In this document: piece by piece, positions 12,903-26,300 of the stretch
How positions within the stretch are numbered: the first letter of the stretch is position 1
Layout: each line of letters starts with the position of its first letter
Origin: Dictyophora rubrovolvata
Lineage: Eukaryota; Basidiomycota; Agaricomycetes; Phallales; Phallaceae
Assembly (NCBI GenBank): GCA_029959195.1
Contig: CP114122.1
Span: 1,984,001 to 2,048,000, forward strand
Reading direction: 5' to 3'
Length of the DNA: 64,000 nucleotides
Notes under the pieces: model-generated
What the model saw: only the letters and a program-made list of their open reading frames with translations
Database searches by the model: none
What the model was told of the DNA's origin: nothing
Made by a program: the position numbers and the translations under genes

Positions 12903-15900
12903 ATGCGCCTGCGCCTTGTGTTAAATCGAACTTTGATCTCTCCTGCAACCCGTGCAGCATATATTCCTCGCAGAATGGCATCTAACACGATAAAAAACGG
13001 AGGCAGCGCAAGCGCAGGCAACGGCGCGATACTCACACCTGCTCAACCACCCCCTCCTCCAGGCAGCGACATTCCTAACCCGAACTCGAAAAGTCAAGGT
13101 TAGATCGATAGTGATCTTTCTGTGATTTCATGTGCTGACCATAACGTGACTCTTTCCTATCTGTCATGTAGCCAAAAAGGCTGCCAAGCTGGCGGAGAAA
13201 CAGGCCAAGAATGCCATTAAAGCTGTAAAAGACACCGTCACAACCGCTGTTACTGGTGAGAAGAAGGACAAGGCTAAACCGGTCAAAGAGAAGAAAGAGG
13301 AAGAAGTGCCATTTGTTAATACAACACCCAAGGGCGAGAAGAAAGGTATTTGTTTGCTTCGATTTTATGCCAGAGCCGTTGACATTCTCCATTAGACTTG
13401 ACTCAGGCAATGGCGTCTGGATACAACCCTATTGCTGTCGAATCAGCCTGGTACGATTGGTGGGAGACTCAGGGCTTCTTTGTTCCAAAGTTGAAAGAGG
13501 ACGGTTCCCCCTTTAATGCGGAAAATGGTACTTTCGTTATGGCGTTCCCTCCTCCGAACATCACTGGCGCTTTACATATTGGACATGCGTTAACTGTCGC
13601 CATTCAAGATACCCTAATTAGATGGTACGTCCTTCCGTATCTGTGTTTAAATACACCAGCAGACGTTTCTTTTTCTTTTTTAGGAATCGAATGCTTGGAA
13701 AAGCAACACTTTTCGTACCTGGATTTGACCATGCGGGTATTTCGACACAATCTGTCGTGGAAAAACGTTTATTCAAATCTACTGGAAAAACAAGACACGA
13801 TCTTGGGCGTGAAAAGTTTTTGGAGACTGTCTGGCAGTGGAAAAGCGAGTACGTGTGGCCATTCATTGTCTGCGTGTTTAGCTTTTGAATCAATGTTTCT
13901 ATCCCAAGCTATCAAACTCGTATCTCGAGTCAGTTGCGCCGCCTTGGTGCTTCGTATGACTGGGACAGAGTTGCATTCACCATGAACGAGGTCAGCTTTC
14001 TTCGGCGACGAAAAGTTGTTCTTTAGTTTCACAGTTCTTTCTAGAGCCTCTCGCGCGCCGTGATTGAAAATTTCTGCAGGCTACATGAAGATGGTATCAT
14101 TTATCGCGCCAATCGCCTTGTCAATTGGTGTGTCCGCCTAAACACGACCCTCTCAAACCTAGAGGTGGAACAGAAGAAGCTCGAAGGACGAACCTTAATG
14201 AATGTACCCGGCTACGATGCAAAGGAGAAGTTTGAGTTCGGCGTTCTTGTTGAATTTGCTTATCCTATTGAAGGATCGGGTTGGTGTTTTCTTTTTCTTC
14301 TTCGTTTGAAGTCACTTATATATACCGACTTGCTTTCTAGACGAGAAAATCATCGTTGCTACAACCCGTCCTGAAACGATGTTGGGTGATACAGCTGTAG
14401 CGGTTCATCCTGCCGACCCCCGCTACAGACATCTTCATGGCAAATTCGTTCGCCATCCATTCATACCAAATCGCCGTATTCCCATCATTACGGACGATAT
14501 CGTAGTTGATATGGAATTTGGAACCGGTGCTGTTAAAATTACACCCGCTCACGATCCTAACGATTACGAAGTCGGGCTGAGACATCGTCTTGAATTTATC
14601 AATATATTGAATGACGACGGGACGTTTAACGAGAATGCTGGGAAGTTTAAGGTTCGTTTTTCGTCTACACGGCTGGAAGCAGATGACTAACGTCAAATTT
14701 CTTTTTTCAGGGGACTAAACGATTCCATGCTCGTGTGCAGGTTGTCAAGGAACTCAAGGAATTAGGTCTTTACGTCGATACAAAAAATAATCCTATGAAT
14801 GTCCCTATTTGCGTGTAAGTGCTTCTTTTCCTTTCAAATAGCAACCTCTAAGCCTCGCGTCAGAAAATCAGGAGATGTCATTGAGCCTGTTATGAAACCC
14901 CAATGGTGGGTCAAATGCAAACCTCTTGCAGATGAAGCCATTAAGGTAGTGGTTTTCTTTTGATCCAAGAGCTCATTGAAGTAACTGTCCCGTTAGCGTA
15001 CAAGGGACGGGGAGCTAATTATTACACCCAAACTCTCCGAAAACGAATGGTACCGCTGGCTAGAAAATATTCAAGATTGGTGTATTTCACGTCAATTATG
15101 GTGGGGCCATCGCGTTCCAGCATATTACGTGAAGATTGAGGGTAAAGAAAAAGATGTGAGTTATCTCATATATCACCATTGTCTAGGTCGTTTCATCGTG
15201 TTGTTTTTTTTGCAGGTTAACGATGAGAAGCAATGGGTTGTTGGACGGTCTACTGAAGAAGCTACTGAACGTGCTCGGAAGATCGCGAATGGTGCGGCGT
15301 TTACGCTTGAACAAGATGAAGATGTCCTCGACACTTGGTTCTCCTCTGGCCTCTGGCCCTTCTCAATTTTAGGCTGGCCCGAGAATGTACGTGATATTTG
15401 TTTATTTTCAGTCGATTTTTTTTTAAAAAAAATCAAAAACTATTTTAGACAAATGATTTGAAACATTTCTATCCTTCTAGTATACTCGAGACGGGATGGG
15501 ACATTCTCTTCTTCTGGGTCGCGAGAATGGTAATGCTTGGTATCAAGTTAACTGGCCAAATGCCATTCAAGGAAGTTTTATGCCATGCTATGGTTCGGGA
15601 TGCTCACGGAAGAAAAATGAGCAAGTCTTTGGGTAATGTTATTGACCCTGTCGACGTCGTCACCGGTGTTCCTCTCGAGAGGTTGCATGAACAACTTTTG
15701 GAGGGGAACCTTGATGAGAAGGAGATTAAGAAGGCTAAAGAAGGACAAAAGAAGGATTTCCCGAAGGGTATTCCTCAGTGTGGGACTGACGCGCTACGAA
15801 TGGCGCTGTGTGCTTATAGCGCAGGAGGTATGTTAAAGCTTTCACTGCGATGACTTTCCTTTTAATTTATTCGTTCAGGTCGTGATATCAACCTTGACAT

Positions 15901-17221
15901 ATTAAGGGTTGAAGGCTATCGCAAGTTCTGTAATAAAATATGGAATGCAACAAGATTCGCAATGCTCAAGCTTGATGAGGCGTTCGTTCCCTGTCCGCCG
16001 ACAGTCAGTTTATCATCTCAATTTTTCAATCTTTTCTTAGTAGCTTATTTGATATCAGGCGACTGTTCAAGAAAGTCTTGTTGAACGTTGGATTCTACAT
16101 AAAGTTAACCAAGCAGCAGCTGGAGTCAACAAACATCTGACGGAACGCAACTTCATGCTTGCCACCAGTGCGGCATTCAACTTTTGGTTATATGAGTTAT
16201 GCGACGTCTACATTGTAAGGGTGGCTCTGTATCTCATATATGGAATCTCGCTGAACTTGCTTTGAAACAATACAATATAGGAAGCTATGAAGCCTTTGAC
16301 TGACGATTCGTCGCCCGAGTCCGTCAAGCGATCTGCCCAGAATACGCTATATACTTGCCTAGACTATGGTTTACGACTCTTACATCCATTCATGCCATTC
16401 GTTACAGAAGAACTTTGGCAGCGTCTTCCAAGACGATCAAATGACCCACCGTCTTTGGTGATTGCTTCATATCCTGTTTATGTGAGTGTTTCTGCTACGT
16501 TCCTCTGCGCCGTTGACATTTGATATAGGATCCTGCTTTGAGTTTTGAACAAGCGGAAAAAGATTTCGATACCGTATTTGACGCTATTCGGGCTTCACGG
16601 TCGTTAGCGGCGTCATATTCGCTACAAACCGATATTCAATGTACGGACGAAGATCTTTGTTCATTGTATTGTATAAGTCTAAACCGATATTTTCTTCAGT
16701 ATTTTTCCACACGCGCTCTGAAACGACTTTCTCTGTATTCGAATCGCAGTTACCTACCATCACTGCTCTTACAAAGGGTTGTCGCAGTGCAAAGATGGTT
16801 AAAGACATCAGTGAAGTGCCTGCGGGATGTGGGTCCGCTGTGCTCAGTGACTCACTTACAGTATACATTCTCGTGAGGGTGAGTGGCTTTATTATTTTCC
16901 TGAAAATCGTTCGACTAATCATGGAGACAATTTTTTTCTAAAGGGTCTGGTTGATATCGATAACGAGATTGCCAAATGTGTGAAGAAATTGGAGCTCGCG
17001 GAAATGACAGCAGACAAGATTCGGAAGATCGAAGCCCAGCCTAGTTACGAGGAAACTATTCCGGAAAATGTTAGAGCTTCGAATACTGAAAAGGTAAAAA
17101 TATTGCTTTTTTTTCTAGAAAGATTGATTTTCTGAACGCTTGTCTGGTTTAGCTGCGTACTGCTGAGGCGGAAATCGCGACGTTACAGCAGACCAAATCA
17201 ATGTTTGAAAAACTGAAGTAA
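12903..17221 (+). CDS. VAS1: Valyl-tRNA synthetase, two possible starts (mitochondrial and cytosolic)
   Basis: Class I synthetase charging tRNA-Val. The first ATG at 12903 gives [20 protein letters not shown], an arginine-rich presequence-like extension; the second ATG at 12975 ([10 protein letters not shown]) would give the cytosolic form, as known for yeast VAS1. Then come a lysine-rich appendix, [20 protein letters not shown], the HIGH motif in [13 protein letters not shown], the editing-domain region ([20 protein letters not shown] near 14355), [15 protein letters not shown], the KMSKS motif in [10 protein letters not shown], an anticodon-binding region ([12 protein letters not shown]), and a C-terminal coiled coil ending [16 protein letters not shown]. 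There are about fifteen short introns. Very secure family call; individual 3' exon edges between 16.6 and 17.1 kb are approximate. Confidence 0.95.
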
Positions 17222-18177
17222 TATATTTGATCGATGTAGAATTAGAGTTCAGTATAGTCTACAAATTCATTCTTTTTAGCAACAAACTCATGATCCTGAT
17301 GTAACCTACCGCGGCAGTATAAAGAAGTAGTAAAAACAGGAATAGGGCCGTTAACTGTAGTATAGCCTGGTGTGTCAATGGTTCTGTTAAGTCTTGAATC
17401 GGGAGATTTTCTTGCTTGCGAGCATGAAAGTTGTTGCGGCATCCTGGTCTGTTACAGTGTCGCGTAGGAGGGAAAAATTGTATTATTGCTGTAAACAATC
17501 TTCATACCATCCTTGTACACAATTAATTATTAAGCATACCTAATTCCAACGGCAACCCATACTCCAGGAAGAGGGGAAGCATGGTTGTGAAGTCGACTAG
17601 TAGTCCTTTGCCAGCCTTTCTCCAGGCAAAATCTTTCAAACCCACCCAACAAACTGTCATAATGTTTGACTCAAGATGAAGGCAGTTGCACAAAAAATCG
17701 TGGACCTTCGACAGCAGGAACAGTGGCGGTTCAATGCAAGCAGTAGATGTTTGGCTTCATTTGTTTACTTAACGAGGGATATAAACATGAGAAGAGTGTC
17801 GGTAGAGAAAGAGAATAGAACGGGGTACTGAACACAACGTTCATATAGTGTACTTAACATGAGCATCATGTATTTGATGGTTGTAGTTGCACATAACGTG
17901 CCGTACGCTGTCTAGTCGGAGTCTGAACGGATTGACGCCCGTGTCCCATGGAGTGTCTCATCGGACACTTGCCTAGTCCTGCCTAGTCGCGGTCCTTTCG
18001 TGCAAAAGGCCCGCGGGGTGCTTACGGACGTTATTTGCACGTGACGACGCGTGACAGGTGGTTGTCCATAGGGACTTGCTCCGAACTGATAAGGTCCATC
18101 GCCACTTGAATTACCATTGACACTTCTCTCATTTCATCACACTACCTTGAATCCGCCCCACACCTCTAATTGCACCA
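17222..18177. other. Intergenic region
   Basis: About 950 bp between the ValRS stop and the next plus-strand gene. No family-like translation on either strand. The pyrimidine-rich stretch near 18095-18170 (ending cacacctctaattgcaccaatg) looks like a promoter/leader for the downstream gene. Confidence 0.4.
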
Positions 18178-19827
18178 ATGCTAGAAGAATCGGTATCTCC
18201 GGTATCTTTACACATATCCAGTGAAGAGAGCGCAGAGTATGCCGAGCAAGACCATGACAAACATGCCTCAGCTATGTACACGACCCCCTCGCAGCGACTA
18301 AAGCAGAATGAGAACAGGTTGTCTCATACAAAAACACGTGTCAATACCATTGCAAAGGAACTCGGCCTACCCAGACGTTGCTTAGTTGAAAACACCGATT
18401 CCAGTAACCGTGTCGACTACGCACACTGTCTGGGCCGATCTCAAGATGAACGAACCGTAAGTTTCAGCTGGAACTTTAGATTAGAGTGTCGCTAATGATC
18501 CGACGTTCTTATAGCTTACCAGGCTCGAGTTTCATTGGGGGATGGAAAAGGGCACATTAAACCTTGATACCCGGTATAACATCTTGTTCCGTGAGTCCAG
18601 TTGTATATTCTTGATCACCATGGGGCAAAGTCTATATCCTGGTTCAACAGTTTCCCCAAAGTTCCATAATTGTTTCGACGATGGTGGTTTCCTTCTCCTA
18701 CCTGAAAACCGTTTCATCGAATGTTATTTTCGCAAGTCCCGCGAAGAGTTTCCGACCATAGACGTTAGTATCTATTTGTTGTATTCCGAAATATCATCCT
18801 AATATCTCTGGTTAAGGATACGATATACAACTATAAGCTAATTGCTTTGAAATCTATGAAGAAGGTCCCTCTATTTCGGGAGGAAATTTCCGAAAGCAGC
18901 CCCGACAACGATGACTCCGGCTCCGACTCCGACTCCTCATCTTCATCTTCATCTTCATCTGACGACGCCGACGACGACGACGACGAGAACTACATCAAGA
19001 ATTTTACATTCTTTCGATATCCTTACAAGAGTCTCCCACACCTTCGATCCCATGTGTATCCACGCTATGCTATAGTTAAAAGTGGCGAAACAATATTGGG
19101 TATCAAAGAATTGAAACTGATCCGACACCTGTTCTACACCGTTTTAGCAAGCGTTGAACGCCCAAAGTTGTCTTTACTTAAATGGGTATCGTCTCTAACG
19201 GTGGCTACCTACGGCGCGGCCAGTCAGACTCTACCCCAATTGCGTAGGTTAATCAGAAAGCAAGCAGTGACGTTGGAGGAGCACCATTCTAATCTCACAA
19301 AAGATCAGTTTTCCAAGTTGATAAATGAGCAGGCAGGTATATTTGGGACGGTGAAATTGGTTACATTGCAGACCCTCCGTCTACAATTGACACAACTCGA
19401 AAAGCGGCTAAAAGTTCTGGAGCGCCAATACCCAACAAACGCAGACGACCTCGCCCTACTGGTGATGGTGTACCTCCAATGGTCCGCCCACCCACCGGCA
19501 GACCATCCTTTCCAAGGCGCAAGGCTACCCAAATCACGACCGGACGATTCTAGTCACATTACTGGGCCAAGGTCGCATCTTGATAGGGAAGCAAAGAGAA
19601 AAAGGCGGTTTGACGATGCTAGCTCTCCTGCCCCAAGTGGTACCAATAAACGCAGCAGGACTGGTCCGACTGGGACTAACGCTGAGGGCCCCGTTCCACA
19701 GGACACGTTGAATAATGGTTCATTAAAGGAATTCGAACGCTGTATGGGCAAAATCACTCGGAACAAGAAAATGAAGTCTATCGCGAGTTGGGTCAACGAT
19801 TTGCCGAAGGATGTGTTAATGGCTTAA
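18178..19827 (+). CDS. HNH_2-like agaricomycete protein with acidic linker and basic C-terminus
   Basis: Exons 18178-18456, 18515-18590, 18651-18763 and 18817-19827 join in phase. Residues about 80-160 carry a series typical of the agaricomycete HNH_2-type family: a CLVEN start, DYAHCLGRS (the AH of the motif), LEFHWGMEKGTLNLDTRYNILFL, and KFHNCFDDGGFLLLPE, where the family usually has LHxxFD. Whether it can still cut DNA is unknown; several catalytic positions look changed. A serine/aspartate run follows (about 9 Ser then 10 Asp/Glu), then a helical segment with LRLQLTQLEKRLKVLERQY (coiled coil) and a nuclear-localisation-like REAKRKRRFDD. The third intron boundary (18591-18650) is 60 nt and leaves an alternative open frame. 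Function unknown. Confidence 0.7.
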
Positions 19828-20470
19828 TGTCGAGGGACCGTGCAATGTAGCGTCGAAACTCTATACCTATCCGTTTACGAACAAGTGCTGTTCATAATGT
19901 ACTGTGGCTGCGCAGCGTTATTGTGACCGATACGATGTATGTTTAAGTTCTGCGAGATAATAAAATAATATTGCGGTAAAACTGTTTATACAACAAGAAT
20001 GTAGTGAGAAATAAGTTGGGATTCCATTGCACCGGACTGCATGACAACCTAGCCTCCTCTCATCTCAATACACGACCTGATTCAGTATTTTAGCCACATT
20101 ACCGGAAGAGTTTCCAGAAAGCGACCGTAGACAAGTAAAGTGTACTAATATGGTGCGTTGAGCCAGGCGCGGCAAAACTTTCGGTGGGATAATACGGGTG
20201 TGTTAAGCCATTAAAGTCAAGATCGAGATGACGTACCACGTATTATTACTGTCGAAAGCCGAATTTTTGTTCCTCTCGTCCGCATCAACGTCAACAACCT
20301 AGTACGCGGAAACGGGATGAGGTTTACGGGCGCTAATTAATTCTGTTTCTAGTTCTTTTCCTGCAGGCTCACTTTTGTGGGTATCAAAGCAATGTATTAA
20401 GTGAGCATCGTCCATTCTCTAATAATAATTATGGAGCTAATGCCTCGAAAGTCATGTCAATTCGTCTAAA
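19828..20470. other. Intergenic region
   Basis: About 640 bp with no supported gene. Presumably the 3' end of the HNH-like gene (an AATAAA-like signal in taataaaataatatt near 19960) and the promoter of the PPR gene. Confidence 0.4.
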
Positions 20471-22747
20471 GTGGTTTGGATGCTTATTCGAACGCGCATC
20501 CTCTTCAAACATACCTTCGCTGGTATTCGGAGGAGAGGAGATAGAAAAATCTCCTTTTCTATCCAATATCCAACCAATCAATCAATACTTTTAGATCGCA
20601 CCGTCGACATACACGATGGACTCATTACCCAACAAAGCGAACTTTCTCAGAAAGAGGCGGGTAGTTCACTCTTCGAGCGTTGGTCACCTGAATATGAAGA
20701 ACAACAAGGAACGGAAACACTGGTCGTCGAGGGTGAAGTAGCGGAAACGTTAGAAGGATCTATTGCGAAGGAGAAAGATGCAAGGTCAAATAGAGTCCAT
20801 CGGGTGATGGGACGGAAGACGCATCTGGTTTCTTGTATCGAAAACGGCCAAATAGACCTGGCAGAGACCCTCAGAGACGAGCTGATTTCGACGGGAGTTC
20901 ACATAAAACGACATCCTATCTTTACCGAAGCTGCAATCGACGCATGGCGCCATAAGCCTCTTGACGAAAGGACTGACGCATTCTATAACTGGCTCCGACT
21001 AATACCCCCCGCAATTCGAGGTCAGATACGGCAAACTAGACTAGCGTTAACCAAAGTCCGGAATGCTATTTTTTCCGATCCAACTGATCTCAATACTATT
21101 GCTTGCTTTGGATTAATTTGCTGTCGAAAGGGGTTTGGGAATGCCTTTTTTCCGGACGTGATCGCCCACATAGGTCGCCTTGCCTCTCCGGCACTGAGTG
21201 GGGCCCTCCTAAATCAATGTCAAGATCAAGCTAAGGCATTTTGCAACCGCTTTCATAAAGAAACCCACCAGGATTCTGGTTCCCCCGTGTGGAATTCGGT
21301 CAAGCACAACAATCACTACATCAGGATCCTTTGTATTTCTGGCTATTCCCATCAGGCACTCGAATGGGTTCAGATGCTCATCGAGCAGAACGTCAGGATT
21401 GAACTGTTCACGTGGACTCTGCTTTTGAGAGATTTCGCTCAACTGGAACTAGATGATCTAGTTGCAACGGTCAAAGAGCTGCACATCCAAGCCATAGTTA
21501 AGGGGCTCACTCAGGCTGAAGGTAGGCAGTGTTGAAGTTTACTTTATATTACCTATTTGACTGTCGCAGAACCTACCGATGATGATCATGCTACAAACGT
21601 CGATCGACCAATTCTTCCCACTGCTCAAGATCTAGCCGAGAAGTTACAAGGGTTCATAGAGTCTTCGGATGCGAAGGCCATAAATGCATTGTGGCATGAA
21701 ATCGCCGTCGAAAATCGATCATTGGATTTATGGGTCGTAGGAATAATGAAATTCTATCAGAACAACAGGCGACCAAGGCTCGTACTCGAACAATTCCTGA
21801 GTTACTTCATGTGTATCGGCGTGCCGAAGGAATGGGTTCTCCATCATATTTCAAAACGCGCCGAGATATCTGAAGAAAAGCTGCACCCACTTCTATCCGT
21901 CAGTATACCTCCGAATTTCAGACCTGCTGCTGGCGGTCGATTTCCTTCGACACACACTTTAGCCATGGTCTGGGGCGCTCTTGCGTCACTAGTGGAGAGT
22001 GATACCGAATTATCATCCCTGTATGAAACATTTCTATACCACTGGGACCATAATCATTCTTCGATAAACCCATTACCGCCTGTAGACACTGATCGGCTGT
22101 GGAAGAACATATCAATTCAATACCCTCCTGTCATTACTCCCGACACTGTCATGTTTCATGTTTTCATCTCGCGATTTGCCAAAGCCGGCTTGACTGACGT
22201 TACTCTTGCGATTCTCAAGGATATGCATTCTCGCGGGATACGACCGGACACGCACAACTGGACAGCTGTTGCTGGGATGTACGCGAAAGCCAGAGATTTA
22301 GACCGAGCTCTAAGAATACTCACTCGTATGGAAGAAACAAACATAAGAAGTGACGGTGACCCATCTCATGGTTCTACAATAAAAAGCCTTGATCGAGTTC
22401 GTAATCGTAGAGGTCCTATCCGCCACTCGTCGGACTGGATGCCTCCGCCTAATTTGGTTACGTATACTAGTATTTGGAGAGGGTTGATTGATTCTGGGAA
22501 CTACGAGGCAGCCAGAGAATTCTCGGACCGTTTGGAATCTGCTGGTTATGCACAAGGGATGAATGAACGGACTGAGAATGTCGCTCATCTTCTAGAAGAA
22601 AGGGAAGCTCGTCATCAGATTCATCAAGCACAACGCGTAAGCTGGGGAGAAGAGTGCGTATTCAATTTATTTTCATTCTTTTTTGATTTCTCAACTGTAG
22701 CTAGGTTGTCTAAACGTGGGAATAAACGGCCGCGACAGAATGAATAG
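20471..22747 (+). CDS. Pentatricopeptide (PPR) repeat protein, probably mitochondrial
   Basis: Two long coding blocks, 20471-21521 and about 21570-22653, joined by a short intron (GAAG/GTAGGCAG donor, TCGCAG acceptor). PPR-type helical pairs are visible: SGYSHQALEWVQMLIEQNVRIELFTWTLLLRD, and best in VMFHVFISRFAKAGLTDVTLAIL, KDMHSRGIRPDTHNWTAVAGMYAKARDLDRALRIL and LVTYTSIWRGLIDSGNYEAAREFS. The N-terminus (MVWMLIRTRILFKHTFAGIRRR) is rich in arginine without acids, fitting a mitochondrial presequence, so a role in organelle RNA processing or translation is inferred. The C-terminus is uncertain: the frame stays open to 22747, or a donor at 22654 may splice to an acceptor at 22976, adding ADGIVLRRPPKILPEESSG and more. 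Confidence 0.75.
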
Positions 22748-22976
22748 TTTCTTTGTCTCCTTTATCCCTGGTTCACAGCATCGGGACTGGTCTGACGGTG
22801 GGACACATGAAATTTCGCTTTTGTACTTGTTAGGTGAGGGTTTATCGCGGATCGATCACCGTAAAATCTTTTTTTTTTCTTTTTTTCTTTTTTTCTTTTG
22901 CGTTTCTCGTAGGCCAATTCCTTCTCAAAACATCTCGCTATAACTAACAAACTTCTTTTTGCTTCGCACTTCTCAG

Positions 22977-23373
22977 AGCGGATGGTATTGTCCTTCGCAG
23001 GCCTCCCAAAATATTGCCAGAGGAATCATCAGGGCTGGTTCGCTTCGAGGGAATTGGGCTAGATGTTCTCCCAGTTTCTGTGTGGATTGATATGCTTCAA
23101 GCTGCCAGTACGAATGGCGTAAGAATTCTCCCCCAGGTCAGCCAGATAATATACCCGGAATTCGAAGTGCGTGGTCGAAGACAACGTTGTGTTTGGGAGG
23201 TGCACAGAAAGACGTGTGAGAACCGCTATAATTGTTCATTCCAGTCTTACCTTGAGCTGGGTGGAATGGTTAGTCAAGATTGCTGGTATGGCATTCGCGG
23301 ATTTAGATACCTTTTATACGAGCTATTTTTAGACTATTTGTTAAGGTTCAATTGTTGTCTACATTTTCTATAG
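22977..23373 (+). other. Possible 3' exon of the PPR gene, or a separate small frame
   Basis: An open plus-strand stretch reads ADGIVLRRPPKILPEESSG then GLDVLPVSVWIDMLQAAST. It is preceded by a good acceptor (cacttctcag at 22976) in phase with the upstream PPR exon ending at 22653. A donor gtcagc follows at about 23135. The intervening 323 nt contains a T-rich tract and would be a long intron for this genome. The tail overlaps the end of the minus-strand FHA gene. I cannot decide between exon and chance frame. Confidence 0.35.
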
Positions 23374-26300
23374 ATGATATAACCTGCGGTAGTGCTTTTA
23401 CGTCGTCAGGTTTCATAATACAGAAGACCCGTGCAGACACCCTCTGCACGGTTCCAATACTGACTCCTAAGTGCTGAAAATAGACGGTAAGTACAAGCCT
23501 CAAGCTGACGGTTCCCTTCTCCAGTCACTCACAAGGGTATCCCCGCTTTTCAGCTCGAAAGTCTTTGATTTGGTTCCTTCGGGCGACAGTCGTTGACCAT
23601 TAATGTAGGTTCCGTTTCTACTTTTAAGATCTTCAATGTATACCTTGACTAACTTCAGTGACTTTGAATACCGCGAAGTAGACCAAACGTACCTTGCCAG
23701 CTGCTTCCCACACTTCCGCATGCACTTGGCTTACTGCCCGAGAGGTAAAGATGCCATTTTCCTCTTGTGCAACCATACCCCCGATTATCTCCCTCCCTAA
23801 CTTGATTCTCCGTTCTAAATGTAGGTTTTTGCGTTGAAACGAACCGTTGAGGGGCAAAAGGACTAAAGTTGGTATAGCATATGCCAGTCCCAGTTCGTTC
23901 TGAGTACGTGCTGCAGCGTCAAATTTGGGATGACGCATGACCTTTCCAACAGGAGTCCTGTGGATTGAGCGGTCAGATTCAGGACTCTATAGGAACAAGG
24001 GTTAACTTGATAGACAAGTGGGCTAGATTTCAAGTGTACTAACAGGGTCGCGTCTGCTAACCAAAGGAAGCCGACTAACAAACGCAACATCAACTGTGGG
24101 TACCGGGGGTTTTGCTTTTCCGTTAGCAGGAGGGTTATCTGACGGCACACTGTCGGGGTTCTATTATAAGAACAATGATTAGCTTAATAGTCAAGTGGGG
24201 GAGTTGCAAAGTGTACCAACAGGCTCGTGTCTGCTGACCAAGGGAAGCTGACTAACAAACGGGCTATCAACTTTGGTAACTTGAACGGGAGGTTTTGCTT
24301 TTCCGTTAGGAGGAGGGTTATTTGGTGTCACACCGTCAGAGATAAACCTATAATGATCATAAGATGTACACTATAGATCACATGAATCAACTGTGAGCTA
24401 CTTTATTTTTGGCTGGTTGGGTTGCATCTTTGACACCTGCGGAACGTTGAAAACCTGTGATACAAGTACGCGATTAAACTTAGCTTAACGTCTGCAACGA
24501 TTCAAGCAACGTACCGTAAAATATTGGGCAAATAGACCATTGGCATAATATTTCATAGCCTTCGTGATATCTCCTGGAAGTCTCCGCCATATGCGTTTCA
24601 GCTCGGTCACCCGCGCGTCGTAAGTCTCAAAAAGAGTCTTTAAGGACGTTTGGGCGTCCTCTAGGAAATGTTCTGGTAGAGCGCCTTTACTTTTACTTAG
24701 AAACTCATGGTGATACGAAAACAGGATGAAGGCGACCGGAAAAAACCACTAGTAGATGTTTGTTATGTAACCCGTACAAAACGACAATGGAATACAATAC
24801 ATACCCACTCAATTTGATCACCGCCGGCTATCGAGCTTACCATAGAAGGCTCCAGACGGTAAAAACTTTTCGATAGACCACTTTTTATACCTTTGGTAAT
24901 CCAACTTCTCCTTTGTTGTATCATTTCATCCATATTTTTGGCAGCCCAGGGAGTAAGGTCTTCTGCGAGAGGTTGCAAGCCATTTTGTATCGCGCGTAAA
25001 GGTTTCTCAAAGTGCTGGAAGCATTTGTAGTAAGCTCCGGACTTGGGTATTCTACTAAGTAGCCCATCCAGCTGTTCGGAATAACTTTCTCAAGGCGATA
25101 AGACAGTATATCAGAACTAGGCGTCTGCCAAAATAAGCCTAAGACCAAGGCTTACAAAAGATTATCAGCATGCCAACCATAGGCACAGCTAACAATAAGA
25201 TTAAAACATGTTGGAGGCTTCCCAGTAAAGAAAACTCACTATGAAAGCCATTGCAAGTTCGTCCAGCCAAGTGCTTCGGGTTTCTGCTGCAGAAAGGTGA
25301 CTACTTCACTGACTGAAATGTATCCGCTGGCATCTTAAGTGGGTAAATATCATTGGACGCAGGGAGTTATAGGTTCTATGTACACTCCATACCTCTATCT
25401 ATAGCATCACAAATGGCTGAATGATAGTGCTATGTTAGTGAGGAACACGTCCGAACGTAACACTGTTTTCCGACCTGCATGATCTGTGGCATGTTCTATT
25501 AGTAAAAAGTCTGGTTACCAAACGTCTGTCTTACATGGAACAGAGCAAATGATATCCGTAGTCCATGAATCCGCAGGAGAGCCGATGACTTCAGCCCTTT
25601 TCATTTCGAGTGCAAAATAATGGCTCAAGCCTATATGCAAACATGTTGAGTTACGCTGATAAAGACACCAATTATTGTCAGTACACTTACCGTCGATAAA
25701 TTGACGCCTTTTCACACTGGATCTTTTTCCGGCCTGCACCAAAAGAGTCACATAATGTGGGAAGAGCAGAGCCTAACGTAATCTTTTACCGTCTCTGAAG
25801 AGAAGGAAAAGTGTTATGTTTAGTTATCCGTTTGCATAGCATGAAGACATACGCAACCAAATTTTCTTAGTGTGCATGTCAGCCGCTATTTTGAACTAAA
25901 AGAGGATTGAAAAACTCACTTGAAAACTGAGGTCAGGTATTATATTGTGGGGTCCTTCATCAGCCTTCAGCAACCAATGATTAATTTGCATGAGCTTATA
26001 TGGTATGAATTATACTTGTTTCTTGAGCCAATCGTGGAGGTACTTCGTCTCCGCGCTGAATTTATCCAGAATAAAATTAAACTTAAGGTCAAACATAGCT
26101 CTGACGGGCTTGTCTGTCAGAATGGGGAATCTTAACTGACTTATCAACGTACTTATTTTGCTTGTCCATCTCCTTCCATTCATCTAGGGTCGACTGCAGT
26201 ATTTTGCCGAGATTTTGGTCCTGAAATAACTGAGATAATGTTGGATCGGTCGAGTGCTGTTGGAATAGTTTTTCAAGTTCTTTCGGGTCCAGTGCCGTCG

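Noticed and set aside
22654-22976. An extra internal PPR exon (catcgggactggtctgacg...)
   Set aside because: It can be joined in phase but encodes nothing PPR-like and needs a weak donor; left as intron or 3' region.
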